The notes under the pieces: generated by a model
What the model saw: only the letters and a program-made list of their open reading frames with translations
Told to the model about the DNA's origin: nothing
The model's database searches: none
Source: Paenibacillus timonensis
GTDB lineage: Bacteria > Bacillota > Bacilli > Paenibacillales > Paenibacillaceae
Direction: 5' to 3'
NCBI RefSeq assembly: GCF_009725205.1
Contig: NZ_WNZY01000021.1
Span: 1 to 64,000, forward strand
Length of the DNA: 64,000 nucleotides
Translations under genes and position numbers: made by a program
In this document: positions 1 to 9,038 of the stretch, one piece after another
Layout of the letters: every line of letters begins with the position of its first letter
How positions within the stretch are numbered: the stretch's first letter is position 1

Positions 1-124
1 GCCCCCCTCAAGATGAGATTTCCCAATTAGTAAGACCCCTTGAAGACGACGAGGTTGATAGGCCTGAGGTGGAAGTGCAGCAATGTATGGAGCTGACAGG
101 TACTAATCGGTCGAGGGCTTATCC
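1..124 (+). rRNA. rrl: 23S ribosomal RNA, 3' end (partial)
   Basis: The first bases are the conserved 3' terminus of bacterial 23S rRNA, including the stretch GGTACTAATCGGTCGAGGGC just before the end. The gene is cut by the window start. The exact 3' end is estimated from the conserved terminus and may be off by a few bases. A spacer of about 60 nt separates it from the 5S gene. Confidence 0.95.
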
Positions 125-183
125 AAAAATCTAACACGCAAAACCGTTTCGTATCCAGTTTTCAAGGATTAAACCTTGAACCG

Positions 184-300
184 TTTGGTGGCGATGGCGG
201 AGGGGTTCCACACGTACCCATCCCGAACACGACCGTTAAGCCCTCCAGCGCCGATGGTACTTGGACCGAAGGGTCCTGGGAGAGTAGGACGCCGCCAAGC
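184..300 (+). rRNA. rrf: 5S ribosomal RNA
   Basis: A 117-nt segment has the hallmarks of Firmicutes 5S rRNA: a 5' end TTTGGTGGCGATGGCGGAGG pairing with a 3' end GCCGCCAAGC, and the central CCCATCCCGAACACG loop. It is the last gene of the rRNA operon; no tRNA gene follows before the terminator. Confidence 0.96.
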
Positions 301-307
301 AAAGGGA

Positions 308-342
308 AAGAGCACTACCGTTCATTCGGTAGTGCTCTTTTT
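308..342 (+). terminator. rRNA operon terminator
   Basis: A 12-bp perfect stem AGAGCACTACCG with a 6-nt loop is followed by a short T run. It lies 8 nt after the 5S gene. The amidase gene converges on it from the other side, so it may act on both strands. Confidence 0.9.
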
Positions 343-357
343 GAATATATAGAAGAG

Positions 358-2274
358 TTAAGGCGTCCATTTAGGGGCATGGCGGTGACGCGTACCTTGC
401 TCAAAGCTATAAGCGTATTTGATTAGCGTGCCTTCGTCAAAGGCGCGGCCCAGAAATTCGATCCCAACGGGTAAGCCTTCAGCGGTAAAGCCAGCCGGGA
501 CCGTGATGGCCGGGAAGCCGGAAAACGGACTCAAGCGATTGTTGTTTCCAGATGATTGACTCTCGCCGATTAACGCCGGTGGTTGGGTGCTTGTCGGGTA
601 GACGATGGCATCGAGATTGTAGTCCGCCATGACCTTCAGGAGGGATTCTCGGGTCAAGCTGGTGCGCTTTAACACGATATCCTTGTACTCCTGGGTATCC
701 AGGGCTTCACGGGCTTCACGGGCTTTCATGGAGGACTCCTGGGTTTTATCATACTCTCCCGAGGCGATGATTTCAGCCAGGCTGTGGTAAGGGGCGTCGT
801 CCCCTAATTCTTTTAGATAGTCGTTCAACTGAAATTTGAACTCGTAGCCGCTTAAGCTCGGGTACTTATTGATCTCTGCTAAATGGGGAATCTTGATGTT
901 AACGACCGTTGCGCCAAGGGAACTTAGCTCATTTACGGCATTTGTTACTACGTTGGAGACGGCTTTTTCTTGATCGTTGCCTTCCAAGAACAGTTCTGTG
1001 GCTACACCGATACGAGCGCCTTTTAATCCATTCGCATCTAGGAAACGAGTATAGCTTTCCGGGATACGGCCAACGCTGTAGGCGGTAGCAACATCGTCAG
1101 GATCATAACCGGCCGTAGCGTCGAGCAGAATTGCTGCATCTTCAACCGTTCGGGCGATCGGACCGCCAACGTCCTGGGTCAGGGCCAGAGGAATGATACC
1201 ATCCCGACTGGATAAGCCGATCGTTGGGCGAATACCTACGAGACTGTTGAAGCTAGACGGTATGCGGATGGAGCCCCCGGTATCCGTGCCCAGTCCGGCG
1301 ACAGCTAAGTTAGCAGCAATAGCCGCTCCAGTACCACCGCTAGATCCACCGGGATAACGGTCCAGGGCATAGGGATTCTTGGTTTGGCCGCCTAACGAGC
1401 TGGAGGTCGTAATCCCAAAGGCGAACTCGTGCAGGTTGGTTTTGCCTAGGATGATCGCCCCCGCTTCTTTGAGCTTGGCAATTTGATCGGCATCCTGATC
1501 GGGTATAGAGTCTTTCAGACATAGGCAACCGGCAGTGGTAGGCATATCTGAGGTATCAAAGTTGTCTTTCACTAAGATCGGAATCCCGTGTAAAGGCCCT
1601 CGTGGACCTTTGGCCGCCCGTTCTTGATCCAACGCTTCCGCGATCCTGAGTGCCTCGGGGTTGATCGTTAAGACCGCCTGCAGGGAGATCCCTTGATCGT
1701 CGTATTTGGCAATGCGGTCAAGATACATCTGAACCAGTTGTTTTGAAGTAAGTTTGCCTTGTTCCATCGCCCGTTGAATCTCGGATATCGTGGCTTCAGG
1801 GAGCACAAAGGGTTTCAAATAACCGAGGACTCGGTCATGAAGGCGATTAAGATCATTTGCCGTGAGCGGCTCCGCGGGCAGAAATGAGGTGTCGGAATAC
1901 CCCTTCATGAGCCCGGCCTTAACGACCGCCCCAACTGCCCCGGCGTAAGCTGCCTGGTCCGGAACGTCGCGGAAGGATTCAGCAGACTTCTCTAACCCCA
2001 GCCATTCTTGAAGCAAGACAGCGACCTGACTACGGAGCACGCGATTACCGGAGATCTCCGGCATTGTAAAGGAGCCTCCCGCTTCGGAAGCGGCTTGTTT
2101 CATCGACTGACGAAATTGTTCGCCGGTGACCAGCGATGGTTTAGCTACTGCAGCTGACAATGGGCCTGAAGCGGCTTGGGCTTGCGGGATCTGTCCGATC
2201 CATAATCCGGAGATGAGTACAGAAGCTAGCAAATACCTGCTTCCTTTTTTCCAACGTTGTCCATATCGGTTCAT
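358..2274 (-). CDS. Secreted amidase with S-layer homology domain
   Basis: 638-aa protein of the amidase-signature family (Ser-cisSer-Lys hydrolases acting on amide bonds). Residues 1-35 form a signal peptide ending near AQAA. About residues 95-140 resemble an S-layer homology domain (FRDVP, then an AYAGAVGAVVKAGLMKGY core), and the amidase domain covers about 160-630. The expected catalytic residues are visible: Lys236 (ILVKDNFD), Ser312 (GGSSGG) and Ser335 (DTGGSIRIP). The ATG at 2274 was chosen over an in-frame upstream start because GGAGAGGGGA sits 6 nt before it. The signal peptide and SLH domain point to a cell-wall-attached enzyme. The substrate cannot be told; this is not GatA, which is cytoplasmic and lacks these extensions. 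Confidence 0.88.
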   Translation of the reverse strand: MNRYGQRWKKGSRYLLASVLISGLWIGQIPQAQAASGPLSAAVAKPSLVTGEQFRQSMKQAASEAGGSFTMPEISGNRVLRSQVAVLLQEWLGLEKSAESFRDVPDQAAYAGAVGAVVKAGLMKGYSDTSFLPAEPLTANDLNRLHDRVLGYLKPFVLPEATISEIQRAMEQGKLTSKQLVQMYLDRIAKYDDQGISLQAVLTINPEALRIAEALDQERAAKGPRGPLHGIPILVKDNFDTSDMPTTAGCLCLKDSIPDQDADQIAKLKEAGAIILGKTNLHEFAFGITTSSSLGGQTKNPYALDRYPGGSSGGTGAAIAANLAVAGLGTDTGGSIRIPSSFNSLVGIRPTIGLSSRDGIIPLALTQDVGGPIARTVEDAAILLDATAGYDPDDVATAYSVGRIPESYTRFLDANGLKGARIGVATELFLEGNDQEKAVSNVVTNAVNELSSLGATVVNIKIPHLAEINKYPSLSGYEFKFQLNDYLKELGDDAPYHSLAEIIASGEYDKTQESSMKAREAREALDTQEYKDIVLKRTSLTRESLLKVMADYNLDAIVYPTSTQPPALIGESQSSGNNNRLSPFSGFPAITVPAGFTAEGLPVGIEFLGRAFDEGTLIKYAYSFEQGTRHRHAPKWTP

Positions 2275-2556
2275 GTGCAATCCCCTCTCCCTTATGAAAT
2301 GTTTGAAGTTTATGTGACCTATCATAATTTCATGTTAGATATGGTGACAAAGGTCGGGTTTCCTTAATAAAACGCATACATGCTAAGTTATTGAAGAGAA
2401 TTGAGGTATTTCGCTGGATTGCTTTCATTAATAAAATTTCATATTTGATCTCCATGATGTTAAATAAAGTAACTTAAAACTGACATATATTTTTTAGTTT
2501 TCTGAAAGAATACTGAGTTATTTTCAGTTTCTACCAAATGGAATGTAACCAAATTG

Positions 2557-2587
2557 TTACCGACATGGATACGACACCCGTTATAAT
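2557..2587 (+). promoter_or_regulatory. Candidate sigma-A promoter for the lipoprotein gene
   Basis: A perfect TATAAT at 2582-2587 lies 108 nt before the lipoprotein start. The best -35 is TTACCG at 2557 with a 19-nt spacer; TTGTTA at 2554 would need 22 nt. Nothing else was recognised in the 420-nt gap 2275-2694, which is A+T-rich. Confidence 0.35.
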
Positions 2588-2694
2588 AAAACTGGTATGT
2601 TAGCATCTAGGGCATTTAGCCTATCCGGAATCTATATCAGAATGACAACAAGGAAGTTTTTTCAGTATATAGGCAAGGTAAGGAGGAATGGATC

Positions 2695-3123
2695 ATGCGG
2701 CGAAGAGGGATAAGAATATCCTTATGCTTCATGTGGGGAGTCTTGATGATGATCGTAGTCATCGCAGGCTGTGCATCTTCCGAGCCTTCGTGGACGGATT
2801 TTGTGGGATCAACGGTTGAGAAGAATTTTCCCGTCCCCAAAGAGGCCAATCAAACGGAAACGGCTCTTAATAACTCAAAGATGGACTATGTGCATTATAA
2901 GCTAACTGGACTCAAAGAGAGTAACGAAATTCCCGAAGCCTATCAGAAGGTAATCGCGGAATGGGGATGGAAAGAGAAAAAAGAAGAGAGCACCGGCACA
3001 ACCCGAGTGTACGAGAAAGGGAAGCAAATCGTGCAGTTAACGCTTCACGACGACTCTTTTACGGTTCTGGTCCCCAAAAAGGAAGAGAAAACGGTCATTC
3101 AAGGTTTAGAAAGCAGTCCTTAA
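2695..3123 (+). CDS. Small lipoprotein of unknown function
   Basis: 142-aa predicted lipoprotein. A basic N-terminus (MRRRGIR) and a hydrophobic stretch end in the lipobox VIAGC, so Cys near residue 24 would be lipidated after signal peptidase II cleavage. The mature part is charged and Lys/Glu-rich, with no motif I recognise. AGGAGG lies 8 nt before the ATG. It is followed by its own terminator and seems monocistronic. It sits outside the conserved gene order, between the rRNA operon and gin. Confidence 0.8.
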   Translation: MRRRGIRISLCFMWGVLMMIVVIAGCASSEPSWTDFVGSTVEKNFPVPKEANQTETALNNSKMDYVHYKLTGLKESNEIPEAYQKVIAEWGWKEKKEESTGTTRVYEKGKQIVQLTLHDDSFTVLVPKKEEKTVIQGLESSP

Positions 3124-3186
3124 ATTTCAGGATTCGGATAAGAAGGCAACGCCCGTTACCGGACAAGCCGGTACAAAACGCGATAA

Positions 3187-3240
3187 CAAGCAAAAAAGCC
3201 TGAACTCTGCGATTGTTGCAGGGGGCAGGCCTTTTTGCTT
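3187..3240. terminator. Probable bidirectional terminator
   Basis: Near-perfect inverted repeat AAGCAAAAAAGCCTG / CAGGCCTTTTTGCTT between the lipoprotein gene and the convergent membrane protein gene. A-rich and T-rich arms on both sides suit termination in both directions. Confidence 0.75.
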
Positions 3241-3261
3241 GTGTCTATGCCTATCGTTAGC

Positions 3262-3789
3262 TTATTGCATGTAATAGGCAATTTCTAAACCGGTGATTTT
3301 GATCATTCCGTCTTTGCGTTGTCCTCTCAGGGTGGCCAGTACAATAAAACGCGGGATCATTAGCCAAAGGTGCCAGAAAAATAAAGAGAGAACAAAAGAA
3401 ACTGGCGACCAAGGAATAAGAATGCCTATAATGCAACAACCAATCCAGGCTGAATGAAGATGGACCCGTCGATACACAGGGTAAGCGATGTATTGATCAG
3501 GCATATAACCGATCCATGGCATCTGACGAGAAAATTTCCAACGCTTACGGTAGGAGTGACTAACGATCATTAACACGGAGCGGGAAATCACGTATTGAAT
3601 CCACAATATGACTGGTATGGCCAGTAGGAAGAAAAAGAGGCTGGTCCAGGATATAAAAACCGTCTCGGCAGCCAGCCATATGACGGGGAGTATCACTAAG
3701 CTGTGGATGAGCGACTTTGGCAAAACCTTCTTTTTGAGCAGCGTATAATGATAAAACGTCGCATGGGTTTCGGTTTCGGCGGAATTCAA
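3262..3789 (-). CDS. Multi-pass membrane protein, unknown function
   Basis: 175-aa hydrophobic protein with about four membrane segments: around residues 25-45, 47-70, 112-130 and 130-150. A basic cytoplasmic-type stretch (SYRKRWKF) lies between the second and third. No family was recognised. The TTG at 3789 is the preferred start because AAGGAGG lies 9 nt upstream and no better-placed ATG exists. It is transcribed divergently from gin. It could be a Paenibacillus-specific small membrane protein; the function is open. Confidence 0.65.
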   Translation of the reverse strand: MNSAETETHATFYHYTLLKKKVLPKSLIHSLVILPVIWLAAETVFISWTSLFFFLLAIPVILWIQYVISRSVLMIVSHSYRKRWKFSRQMPWIGYMPDQYIAYPVYRRVHLHSAWIGCCIIGILIPWSPVSFVLSLFFWHLWLMIPRFIVLATLRGQRKDGMIKITGLEIAYYMQ

Positions 3790-4000
3790 GCGTTCGATCC
3801 TCCTTCACATCGGTTCCCGCAAGAAGCGGGCAAGCTCTTCTTAATATATCGGACAAAACAAAGAATAATTAAGACGCCGCGTACAAACACCGGGTACTGG
3901 CCTGCGGCATAAGATAAAGTAGGAAACGGACTATGAAAAGGTTTAAAATAGTAGAATCTGTGTCATACTGATAGTAAAAACAGACAAGGTGGGATCGGGC

Positions 4001-4186
4001 ATGGATGAGCTGGGCGTCAGAACTTGCATTATTTGCGGGGAGCCAAAAACCGAAGGCATTCATATCGTATCGGAATTTATCTGCGACGCTTGCGAATCAG
4101 AGATGGTGCACACCGACGTGCAGGAGGAGAAATACCATTTCTTCATTCATCAAATGAAGCAGATCTGGGTGCAAAAAAATGCATAA
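4001..4186 (+). CDS. gin: Anti-sigma-G factor Gin (CsfB)
   Basis: 61-aa zinc-binding protein matching Gin, which in B. subtilis holds the forespore factor sigma-G (and later sigma-E in the mother cell) inactive. Two CxxC pairs (CIICGEPKTEG and CDACE) give the typical four-Cys zinc site. Position supports the call: in B. subtilis csfB also lies between the rRNA operon and yaaO-tmk. The ATG at 4001 has AAGGTGGG 7 nt upstream, better than the in-frame GTG at 3989. A weak forespore-type promoter (GTTTA, 18 nt, CATACTG) may lie at 3941-3970, but it is too degenerate to list. Confidence 0.85.
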   Translation: MDELGVRTCIICGEPKTEGIHIVSEFICDACESEMVHTDVQEEKYHFFIHQMKQIWVQKNA

Positions 4187-4197
4187 CAACGCCGGAT

Positions 4198-4235
4198 AAA
4201 AGGACCTGTTCATTTTGGGGAGCGGGTCCTTTTAT
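4198..4235 (+). terminator. Terminator after gin
   Basis: AAAAGGACC pairs with GGTCCTTTT around an 18-nt loop and runs into TTTTAT, right after the gin stop codon. Confidence 0.75.
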
Positions 4236-4340
4236 ATTGCTCTACCGGGTAGAATAGCGGTAAAATGAAGCAAAGGTTGCCATACCGATGGAAGAGCAAT
4301 TCAAAAGATCAACCTTAAGTCGGAAGGATTAAGCATAGTA

Positions 4341-5897
4341 ATGGAAGAGGAATTAAACCAAGTAGCCCCATTGTATGAGGCTTTAAGGCGATATCGGGAG
4401 AAAAAGGACGCTTCGTTTCATGTGCCGGGTCATAAAAACGGACAAGCATTACGTGGCGACGAGCGTGCGATCCTTGATCTGGCGCGCGTGATGGAAATCG
4501 ACGTTACGGAAATCACCGGGACGGATGATCTCCATCATCCGGAGGGTGTCATCCGTGAGGCGCAAGGGTTGGCCGCCGCCCAGTTTGGGGCGGAGGAGAC
4601 GTTTTTTCTGGTTGGCGGCAGCACGGCCGGGAACCTGGCGTTGATCCTGAGCGTGTGCACCGCGCCAGGAGATGTGCTGCTCGTGCAGCGAAACGTGCAC
4701 AAATCCGTGATTCACGGATTGATGCTGGCAGGCGCGCACGCGGTGTTTTTGGCGCCGCAGCAGGATGCCGGCAGCGGGCTGGCGACCATCCCGAGCGAAG
4801 CTGCGGTGCGAGAAGCCCTGCGCCGGTATCCCGGCGCAAAGGGGCTGCTACTCACGCACCCGAGCTACTACGGGATGGGCGCGTCGCTGCGGCCGCTGGC
4901 CGAGCTGTGCCATGCGCACGGCGTGCCGCTTCTCGTCGACGAGGCGCATGGCGCCCACTTCGGCCAGCACCCGGCGCTGCCGGAGAGTGCGCTGGCCGCG
5001 GGGGCCGATGGCGTCGTGCAGTCGACGCACAAGATGCTGACCGCGCTCACGATGGGCGCGATGCTGCACGTGCAGGGCGGGCTGCTCGACCGCGCGCTGC
5101 TGCGCCAGCGGCTGGCGATGCTGCAGAGCTCCAGCCCGTCCTACCCCATCATGGCTTCGCTCGACTTAAGCCGAAGCCTGCTGGGGACGCAGGGCCCCGC
5201 CTTCTTCGAGGGCGGGCTCGCCGCGGCCGCGCACCTGCGGCGCGGCCTGGCCAAGCTGCCGCGCTTCGGCGTCGTTGCTCCGCCGGGCGCCAGCGGAAGG
5301 GCTGCTGCATATACTATCCAAGATCCTTTGAAACTTGTCATATTCGATGCATCCGCAGCCCTCACCGGGTATAAATTGCAGGAGCGGCTCGAAGCCGAGG
5401 GATGCGTGCCGGAGATGAGCGATGACCGCCATGTAGTTCTGGCGCTTGGCCCCGGCTCAACGATGGAGGATGCGGATCGTTTGCTGCAGGCGCTGGTACG
5501 CATCGCCGCCGATGCTGAACAAATGGGAAATGCGGCGGCGGGCCTCAGTCCTGACCCGGTACTGGCCGATGAACTTTCCACGTGGAACATTACGGCTGAC
5601 GAGGCCAATCTGTCGGAAGTGTCCGAGCCCGTGCCGTTTGGCCTTACACCGCTGCGTCCGACAGAGATTGAGGCGATCTCCACTCAGGAAAGTATCGGCC
5701 GGCAAGCGGCGGAAATGATCATTCCGTATCCTCCGGGCATTCCGCTGCTTTACCCCGGAGAAATCATCACCGAGGCGGTTGGGCAGCAGCTGATGAAGCT
5801 ACGGGATTCCGGAGCCAAATGCCAGGGGCCGGCCGACCCGCAGCTGCGGACGATTCAAGTCAAGAAAAGGGAAAGCCAAGCATATACTTGTACATGA
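4341..5897 (+). CDS. Orn/Lys/Arg decarboxylase family protein (YaaO-like)
   Basis: 518-aa PLP-dependent fold-type I enzyme of the ornithine/lysine/arginine decarboxylase group, giving polyamine precursors from a basic amino acid. Visible landmarks: FHVPGHKNG near the N-terminus, DVTEITGTDDLHHPEG, the VGGSTAGNLA PLP-phosphate loop, DEAHGAHFG, and STHKML with the PLP-binding lysine. A C-terminal domain ends in IPYPPGIPLLYPGE. B. subtilis YaaO occupies the same place before tmk; substrate specificity cannot be read from sequence. GGAAGGA lies 12 nt before the ATG. Codons between about 4620 and 5320 are far richer in G+C than the flanks. Confidence 0.88.
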   Translation: MEEELNQVAPLYEALRRYREKKDASFHVPGHKNGQALRGDERAILDLARVMEIDVTEITGTDDLHHPEGVIREAQGLAAAQFGAEETFFLVGGSTAGNLALILSVCTAPGDVLLVQRNVHKSVIHGLMLAGAHAVFLAPQQDAGSGLATIPSEAAVREALRRYPGAKGLLLTHPSYYGMGASLRPLAELCHAHGVPLLVDEAHGAHFGQHPALPESALAAGADGVVQSTHKMLTALTMGAMLHVQGGLLDRALLRQRLAMLQSSSPSYPIMASLDLSRSLLGTQGPAFFEGGLAAAAHLRRGLAKLPRFGVVAPPGASGRAAAYTIQDPLKLVIFDASAALTGYKLQERLEAEGCVPEMSDDRHVVLALGPGSTMEDADRLLQALVRIAADAEQMGNAAAGLSPDPVLADELSTWNITADEANLSEVSEPVPFGLTPLRPTEIEAISTQESIGRQAAEMIIPYPPGIPLLYPGEIITEAVGQQLMKLRDSGAKCQGPADPQLRTIQVKKRESQAYTCT

Positions 5898-5928
5898 TTT
5901 TTTGAGAAGAAAGCAGGGAACGAACTAG

Positions 5929-6579
5929 ATGAACCATCAAGCCAAAGGATTATTTATTACGCTCGAAGGGGGGGATGGCTCCGGCAAAACGACGGTGATG
6001 CGGGAATTGGAACAGGCGTTAGAGGAGCATGGCGTGCCGTTTATTTCTACCCGGGAACCCGGAGGCATTGAGATCGCAGAAAAGATCCGCGAGGTGATTC
6101 TTAATCCGCAGCATACGGCGATGGATGCGCGGACAGAGGCGCTGTTATACGCAGCTTCCCGGCGGCAGCATTTGGCTGAGAAGGTGGAGCCCTCCTTGGA
6201 GCGGGGAATTACCGTTCTCTGCGACCGGTTTCTGGATAGCAGTCTGGCTTATCAGGGCTACGCACGTGGGCTTGGCATTGATGAGGTGTTGGAGATTAAT
6301 CTTTTTGCCACCAAGGGGCGGTTTCCGGATCTCACCTTTTATCTCGATATCGAGCCGGAAGAGGGTTTGGCCCGTATCGCTGCTGGAGCGGGGCGCGAAG
6401 TGAATCGCTTGGATATGGAAAGTCTGCAATTTCACCAGAAGGTCCGGGAAGGATATCGGATTATCGGCGGGATGTATCCGGAGCGTATCAAGACAATCGA
6501 TGCTTCGCGCAGCAAGGAAGAAGTCGCTGCGGAGATCCGAGGGTATCTTTCCGCGGCAATAAAGGAATTCATGGCCTAG
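5929..6579 (+). CDS. tmk: Thymidylate kinase
   Basis: 216-aa dTMP kinase, converting dTMP to dTDP with ATP for dTTP synthesis. The P-loop GGDGSGKTT is near residue 15, the DR(F/Y) thymidine-binding motif occurs in CDRFLDSSLAYQG, and REPGG follows the P-loop region as expected. Length fits the family (about 210 aa). It lies 31 nt after the decarboxylase and before darA, the conserved order. Confidence 0.96.
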   Translation: MNHQAKGLFITLEGGDGSGKTTVMRELEQALEEHGVPFISTREPGGIEIAEKIREVILNPQHTAMDARTEALLYAASRRQHLAEKVEPSLERGITVLCDRFLDSSLAYQGYARGLGIDEVLEINLFATKGRFPDLTFYLDIEPEEGLARIAAGAGREVNRLDMESLQFHQKVREGYRIIGGMYPERIKTIDASRSKEEVAAEIRGYLSAAIKEFMA

Positions 6580-6614
6580 CCGTCAAATAGGTTAGTATGG
6601 TACATTTTTTATAA

Positions 6615-6962
<348 letters not shown>

Positions 6963-6975
6963 ATATAGTTGTTAT

Positions 6976-7137
6976 TAAAAAGCCAGCTTTTGATCACGAG
7001 GTGTCTCGAGAAGAGGATTCGACATCGAATCTTGAACTCAACCGGGACTTCCGTTGCTCACGTAGGTTCGCCTACGCTGCGCTACTCAGTCCCTAGTTTC
7101 GTCCAACCTTCTCGGTGCTGAAAAGCCGACTTTTTAA
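6976..7137 (-). repeat. Intergenic terminal-inverted-repeat element, copy A
   Basis: About 162-bp element with imperfect terminal inverted repeats: left ATTAAAAAGCCAGCTTTT, right the complement of ATTAAAAAGTCGGCTTTT. Relative to copies D and E it is inverted. Conserved inside: the palindrome GATTCGA-TG-TCGAATC (7017-7032), a CGTAGG/CCTACG hairpin near 7060-7076, and CCAACCTTCTCGGTGCTG (7103-7120). No open reading frame. Confidence 0.8.
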
Positions 7138-7155
7138 TCTTCATCTGAAGATGTT

Positions 7156-7322
7156 ATCAAAAAAGTGATCTTCCCAACACGAAGAGAATCAATGAAGCTA
7201 ACTCGACGTCGAATCTTGAATTCAGCCGGGCTTTCCGTTGCTCACGTAGGTTTGCCTACGCTGCGCTACTCAATCCCTGCTTCATCCAACCTTCTCGGTG
7301 CTGGAAACCTAACTTTTTTGAT
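7156..7322 (-). repeat. Intergenic terminal-inverted-repeat element, copy B
   Basis: About 167-bp second copy, directly repeated after copy A with 18 bp between. Ends are ATCAAAAAAGT and ACTTTTTTGAT. The internal CGTAGG/CCTACG hairpin and the CCAACCTTCTCGGTGCTG block are kept; the TCGACGTCGAATC palindrome is slightly changed. Confidence 0.8.
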
Positions 7323-7336
7323 TTATATTGAAATAG

Positions 7337-7405
7337 GAAGTTAAAAAGTCAGCTTTTCACGAGGTATCTCAAGAAGCAATTTCGAAGTCGAATCTTGAAC
7401 CTCAA
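7337..7405 (-). repeat. Truncated element, copy C
   Basis: Begins with GTTAAAAAGTCAGCTTTTCACGAGG like the same end of copy A and runs through CGAAGTCGAATCTTGAA, then stops. The distal half with the second inverted repeat is missing. It ends about 30 bp before the yaaR start. Confidence 0.7.
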
Positions 7406-7436
7406 TTATTTATATCAACCATAGGCGGTGAACGCT

Positions 7437-7880
7437 TTGAAAATTGATCCGGGATACCGGCCGCTCAAAAGCGGTTTGGGAGTTAGCGATAGCCCTGCCA
7501 AGCCGGTGCAATCCAAAAGCTTCTCCGATGTGATGCAGCAGCATGGCCAGCAAGCAACTCAAGAGGAACTGAACCGGAGATTTAAGGAAATTCAAATGCA
7601 AGGGGACCGGCTCGCCCGGTCCATGACCGTTCGAGAGCTGAAGGCTTACCGAATGATGGTCAAGCGGTTTCTGGAAGATACGGTACGGCGGGGCGTTACC
7701 ATCAAAGATGCGAAAGGATGGGACCGCCGGGGCCGAGGTAAACGCTACAAGCTGCTGGATGAAGTGGACGCTGCGCTGCTCGCGATGGCAGATGAACTGC
7801 TGGAGACGGAGCAGGGCAAAATCGACCTGCTGCAAAAAATCGGCGAAATCCGCGGTATGCTGATCAATCTGTGCTTCTAG
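7437..7880 (+). CDS. yaaR: YaaR family protein
   Basis: 147-aa DUF327 protein of unknown function at its conserved place between darA and holB. The body is helical and charged, with the conserved RELKAYRMMVKRFLED segment and a C-terminal LLQKIGEIRGMLINL helix. The TTG at 7437 is preferred because AGGCGGTG lies 6 nt upstream; an in-frame GTG at 7428 would sit inside that ribosome-binding site. Upstream lies a 465-nt gap filled by three repeat elements (A-C). Confidence 0.88.
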   Translation: MKIDPGYRPLKSGLGVSDSPAKPVQSKSFSDVMQQHGQQATQEELNRRFKEIQMQGDRLARSMTVRELKAYRMMVKRFLEDTVRRGVTIKDAKGWDRRGRGKRYKLLDEVDAALLAMADELLETEQGKIDLLQKIGEIRGMLINLCF

Positions 7881-7905
7881 CTTCGAAAGGATGAGGGCAA
7901 ACGCG

Positions 7906-8886
7906 ATGTCATTTCAAGAGATCATCGGGCAGGATACGGCCAAACAGTTGTTGCAGAGCAGCCTGAGACGCCAGGAAATATCCCATGCCTATATATTTAG
8001 CGGACCGCCTGGAAGCGGGCAGATGGAAATGGCCATGGCCTTCGTCCAGGCGTTGTTCTGCACCCGGGGCGGCGACGAGGCTTGCGGGGAATGTCTGGAG
8101 TGCCGCAAGGTGCTGCACGGCAATCATCCCGATTTGTTTACGATCAAGCCCGACGGGGCATCCATCAAAATTGAACAAATTCGTGATCTGCAACGAATTT
8201 TCTCTTATCGATCGGAGAGCGGAAATCCCAAAGCTTACATTATTGACGAGTCCGAAAAAATGACGGTACAAGCGGCGAACAGCCTGCTAAAGTTTCTGGA
8301 AGAGCCGCCATCTCCGGCCGTTGCGATCTTGCTGTCGGACAATGGACGGGCCTTGCTCCCCACGATTCAGTCGCGGGCACAATGGGTTCCTTTTTCAGCG
8401 GTGGATCCGGAGATGATGCTCCAAATATTGGCGAACGAGGGATTTCCGTCAATCTTGGCTCGAAGTGCCGTTCACCTCGCGGCGGGACTGGGTCCGTGCC
8501 GTGATTTAATCCAACAGAATTGGTTTGCAGAAATTAGAAACGTAGTGTTACAATTAGGGAAGGAAATCGCAGGCCGTGGCGGTTCTCCTTTAATAACGGC
8601 GCAGCAAACGTTGTTCAAATCCGGCTTGATCGATCATTTGGACATGTTGTTCAGCCTTTTCCATTTGTGGTTCAAAGATATGATCCATGCGCTCTATCAT
8701 AAACATGATCAAATCGTTTTCATAGATGAGCTTCCGTTTATCAATCAGCATGCCGCCAGTCGCAGCGCCGAACAATGGATTGATGCCATGGCGCTGGCCG
8801 CGGAGAGCAAGAAGAAGCTGCGGCAGCATATGAATGCCAGCCTCTGCGTAGAGCAATTTCTGATCGCCGTGGATGGGCAGCGATAA
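7906..8886 (+). CDS. holB: DNA polymerase III delta' subunit
   Basis: 326-aa clamp-loader subunit; with delta and tau it opens the beta clamp on DNA. It has the AAA+ fold: Walker A region SGPPGSGQ, four zinc-ligand cysteines (CTRGGDEACGECLEC), SYRSESGNPKAYIIDESEKM and a sensor region with SLLKFLEEPP and TIQSRAQ. The Walker A lysine is replaced by Gln, as expected for a subunit that does not hydrolyse ATP. ATG at 7906 is chosen because the in-frame ATG at 7891 is part of the AAGGATGAGG ribosome-binding region. Confidence 0.93.
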   Translation: MSFQEIIGQDTAKQLLQSSLRRQEISHAYIFSGPPGSGQMEMAMAFVQALFCTRGGDEACGECLECRKVLHGNHPDLFTIKPDGASIKIEQIRDLQRIFSYRSESGNPKAYIIDESEKMTVQAANSLLKFLEEPPSPAVAILLSDNGRALLPTIQSRAQWVPFSAVDPEMMLQILANEGFPSILARSAVHLAAGLGPCRDLIQQNWFAEIRNVVLQLGKEIAGRGGSPLITAQQTLFKSGLIDHLDMLFSLFHLWFKDMIHALYHKHDQIVFIDELPFINQHAASRSAEQWIDAMALAAESKKKLRQHMNASLCVEQFLIAVDGQR

Positions 8887-9038
8887 CACTAGCCGCAAGG
8901 GACAAGACAGACAAGATGTACTTTCGCATGAAACTTTCTCCCCTGAAAGAGCAGGGATTTCTAGTAGTTTCTTCTGAACGCGCGCTTCAATGGGAAAGCG
9001 GTTCACCAGTTTTTAGAGCTATACGAGGGGGTTAGTTT

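Noticed and set aside
4655-5374. Long frame-shifted reading frame inside the decarboxylase gene
   Set aside because: An Arg/Ala-rich shadow caused by the G+C-rich codons of the real gene.
8930-8975. Hairpin between holB and ricT as a terminator
   Set aside because: The inner stem is short and no T run follows; holB and ricT are probably co-transcribed.
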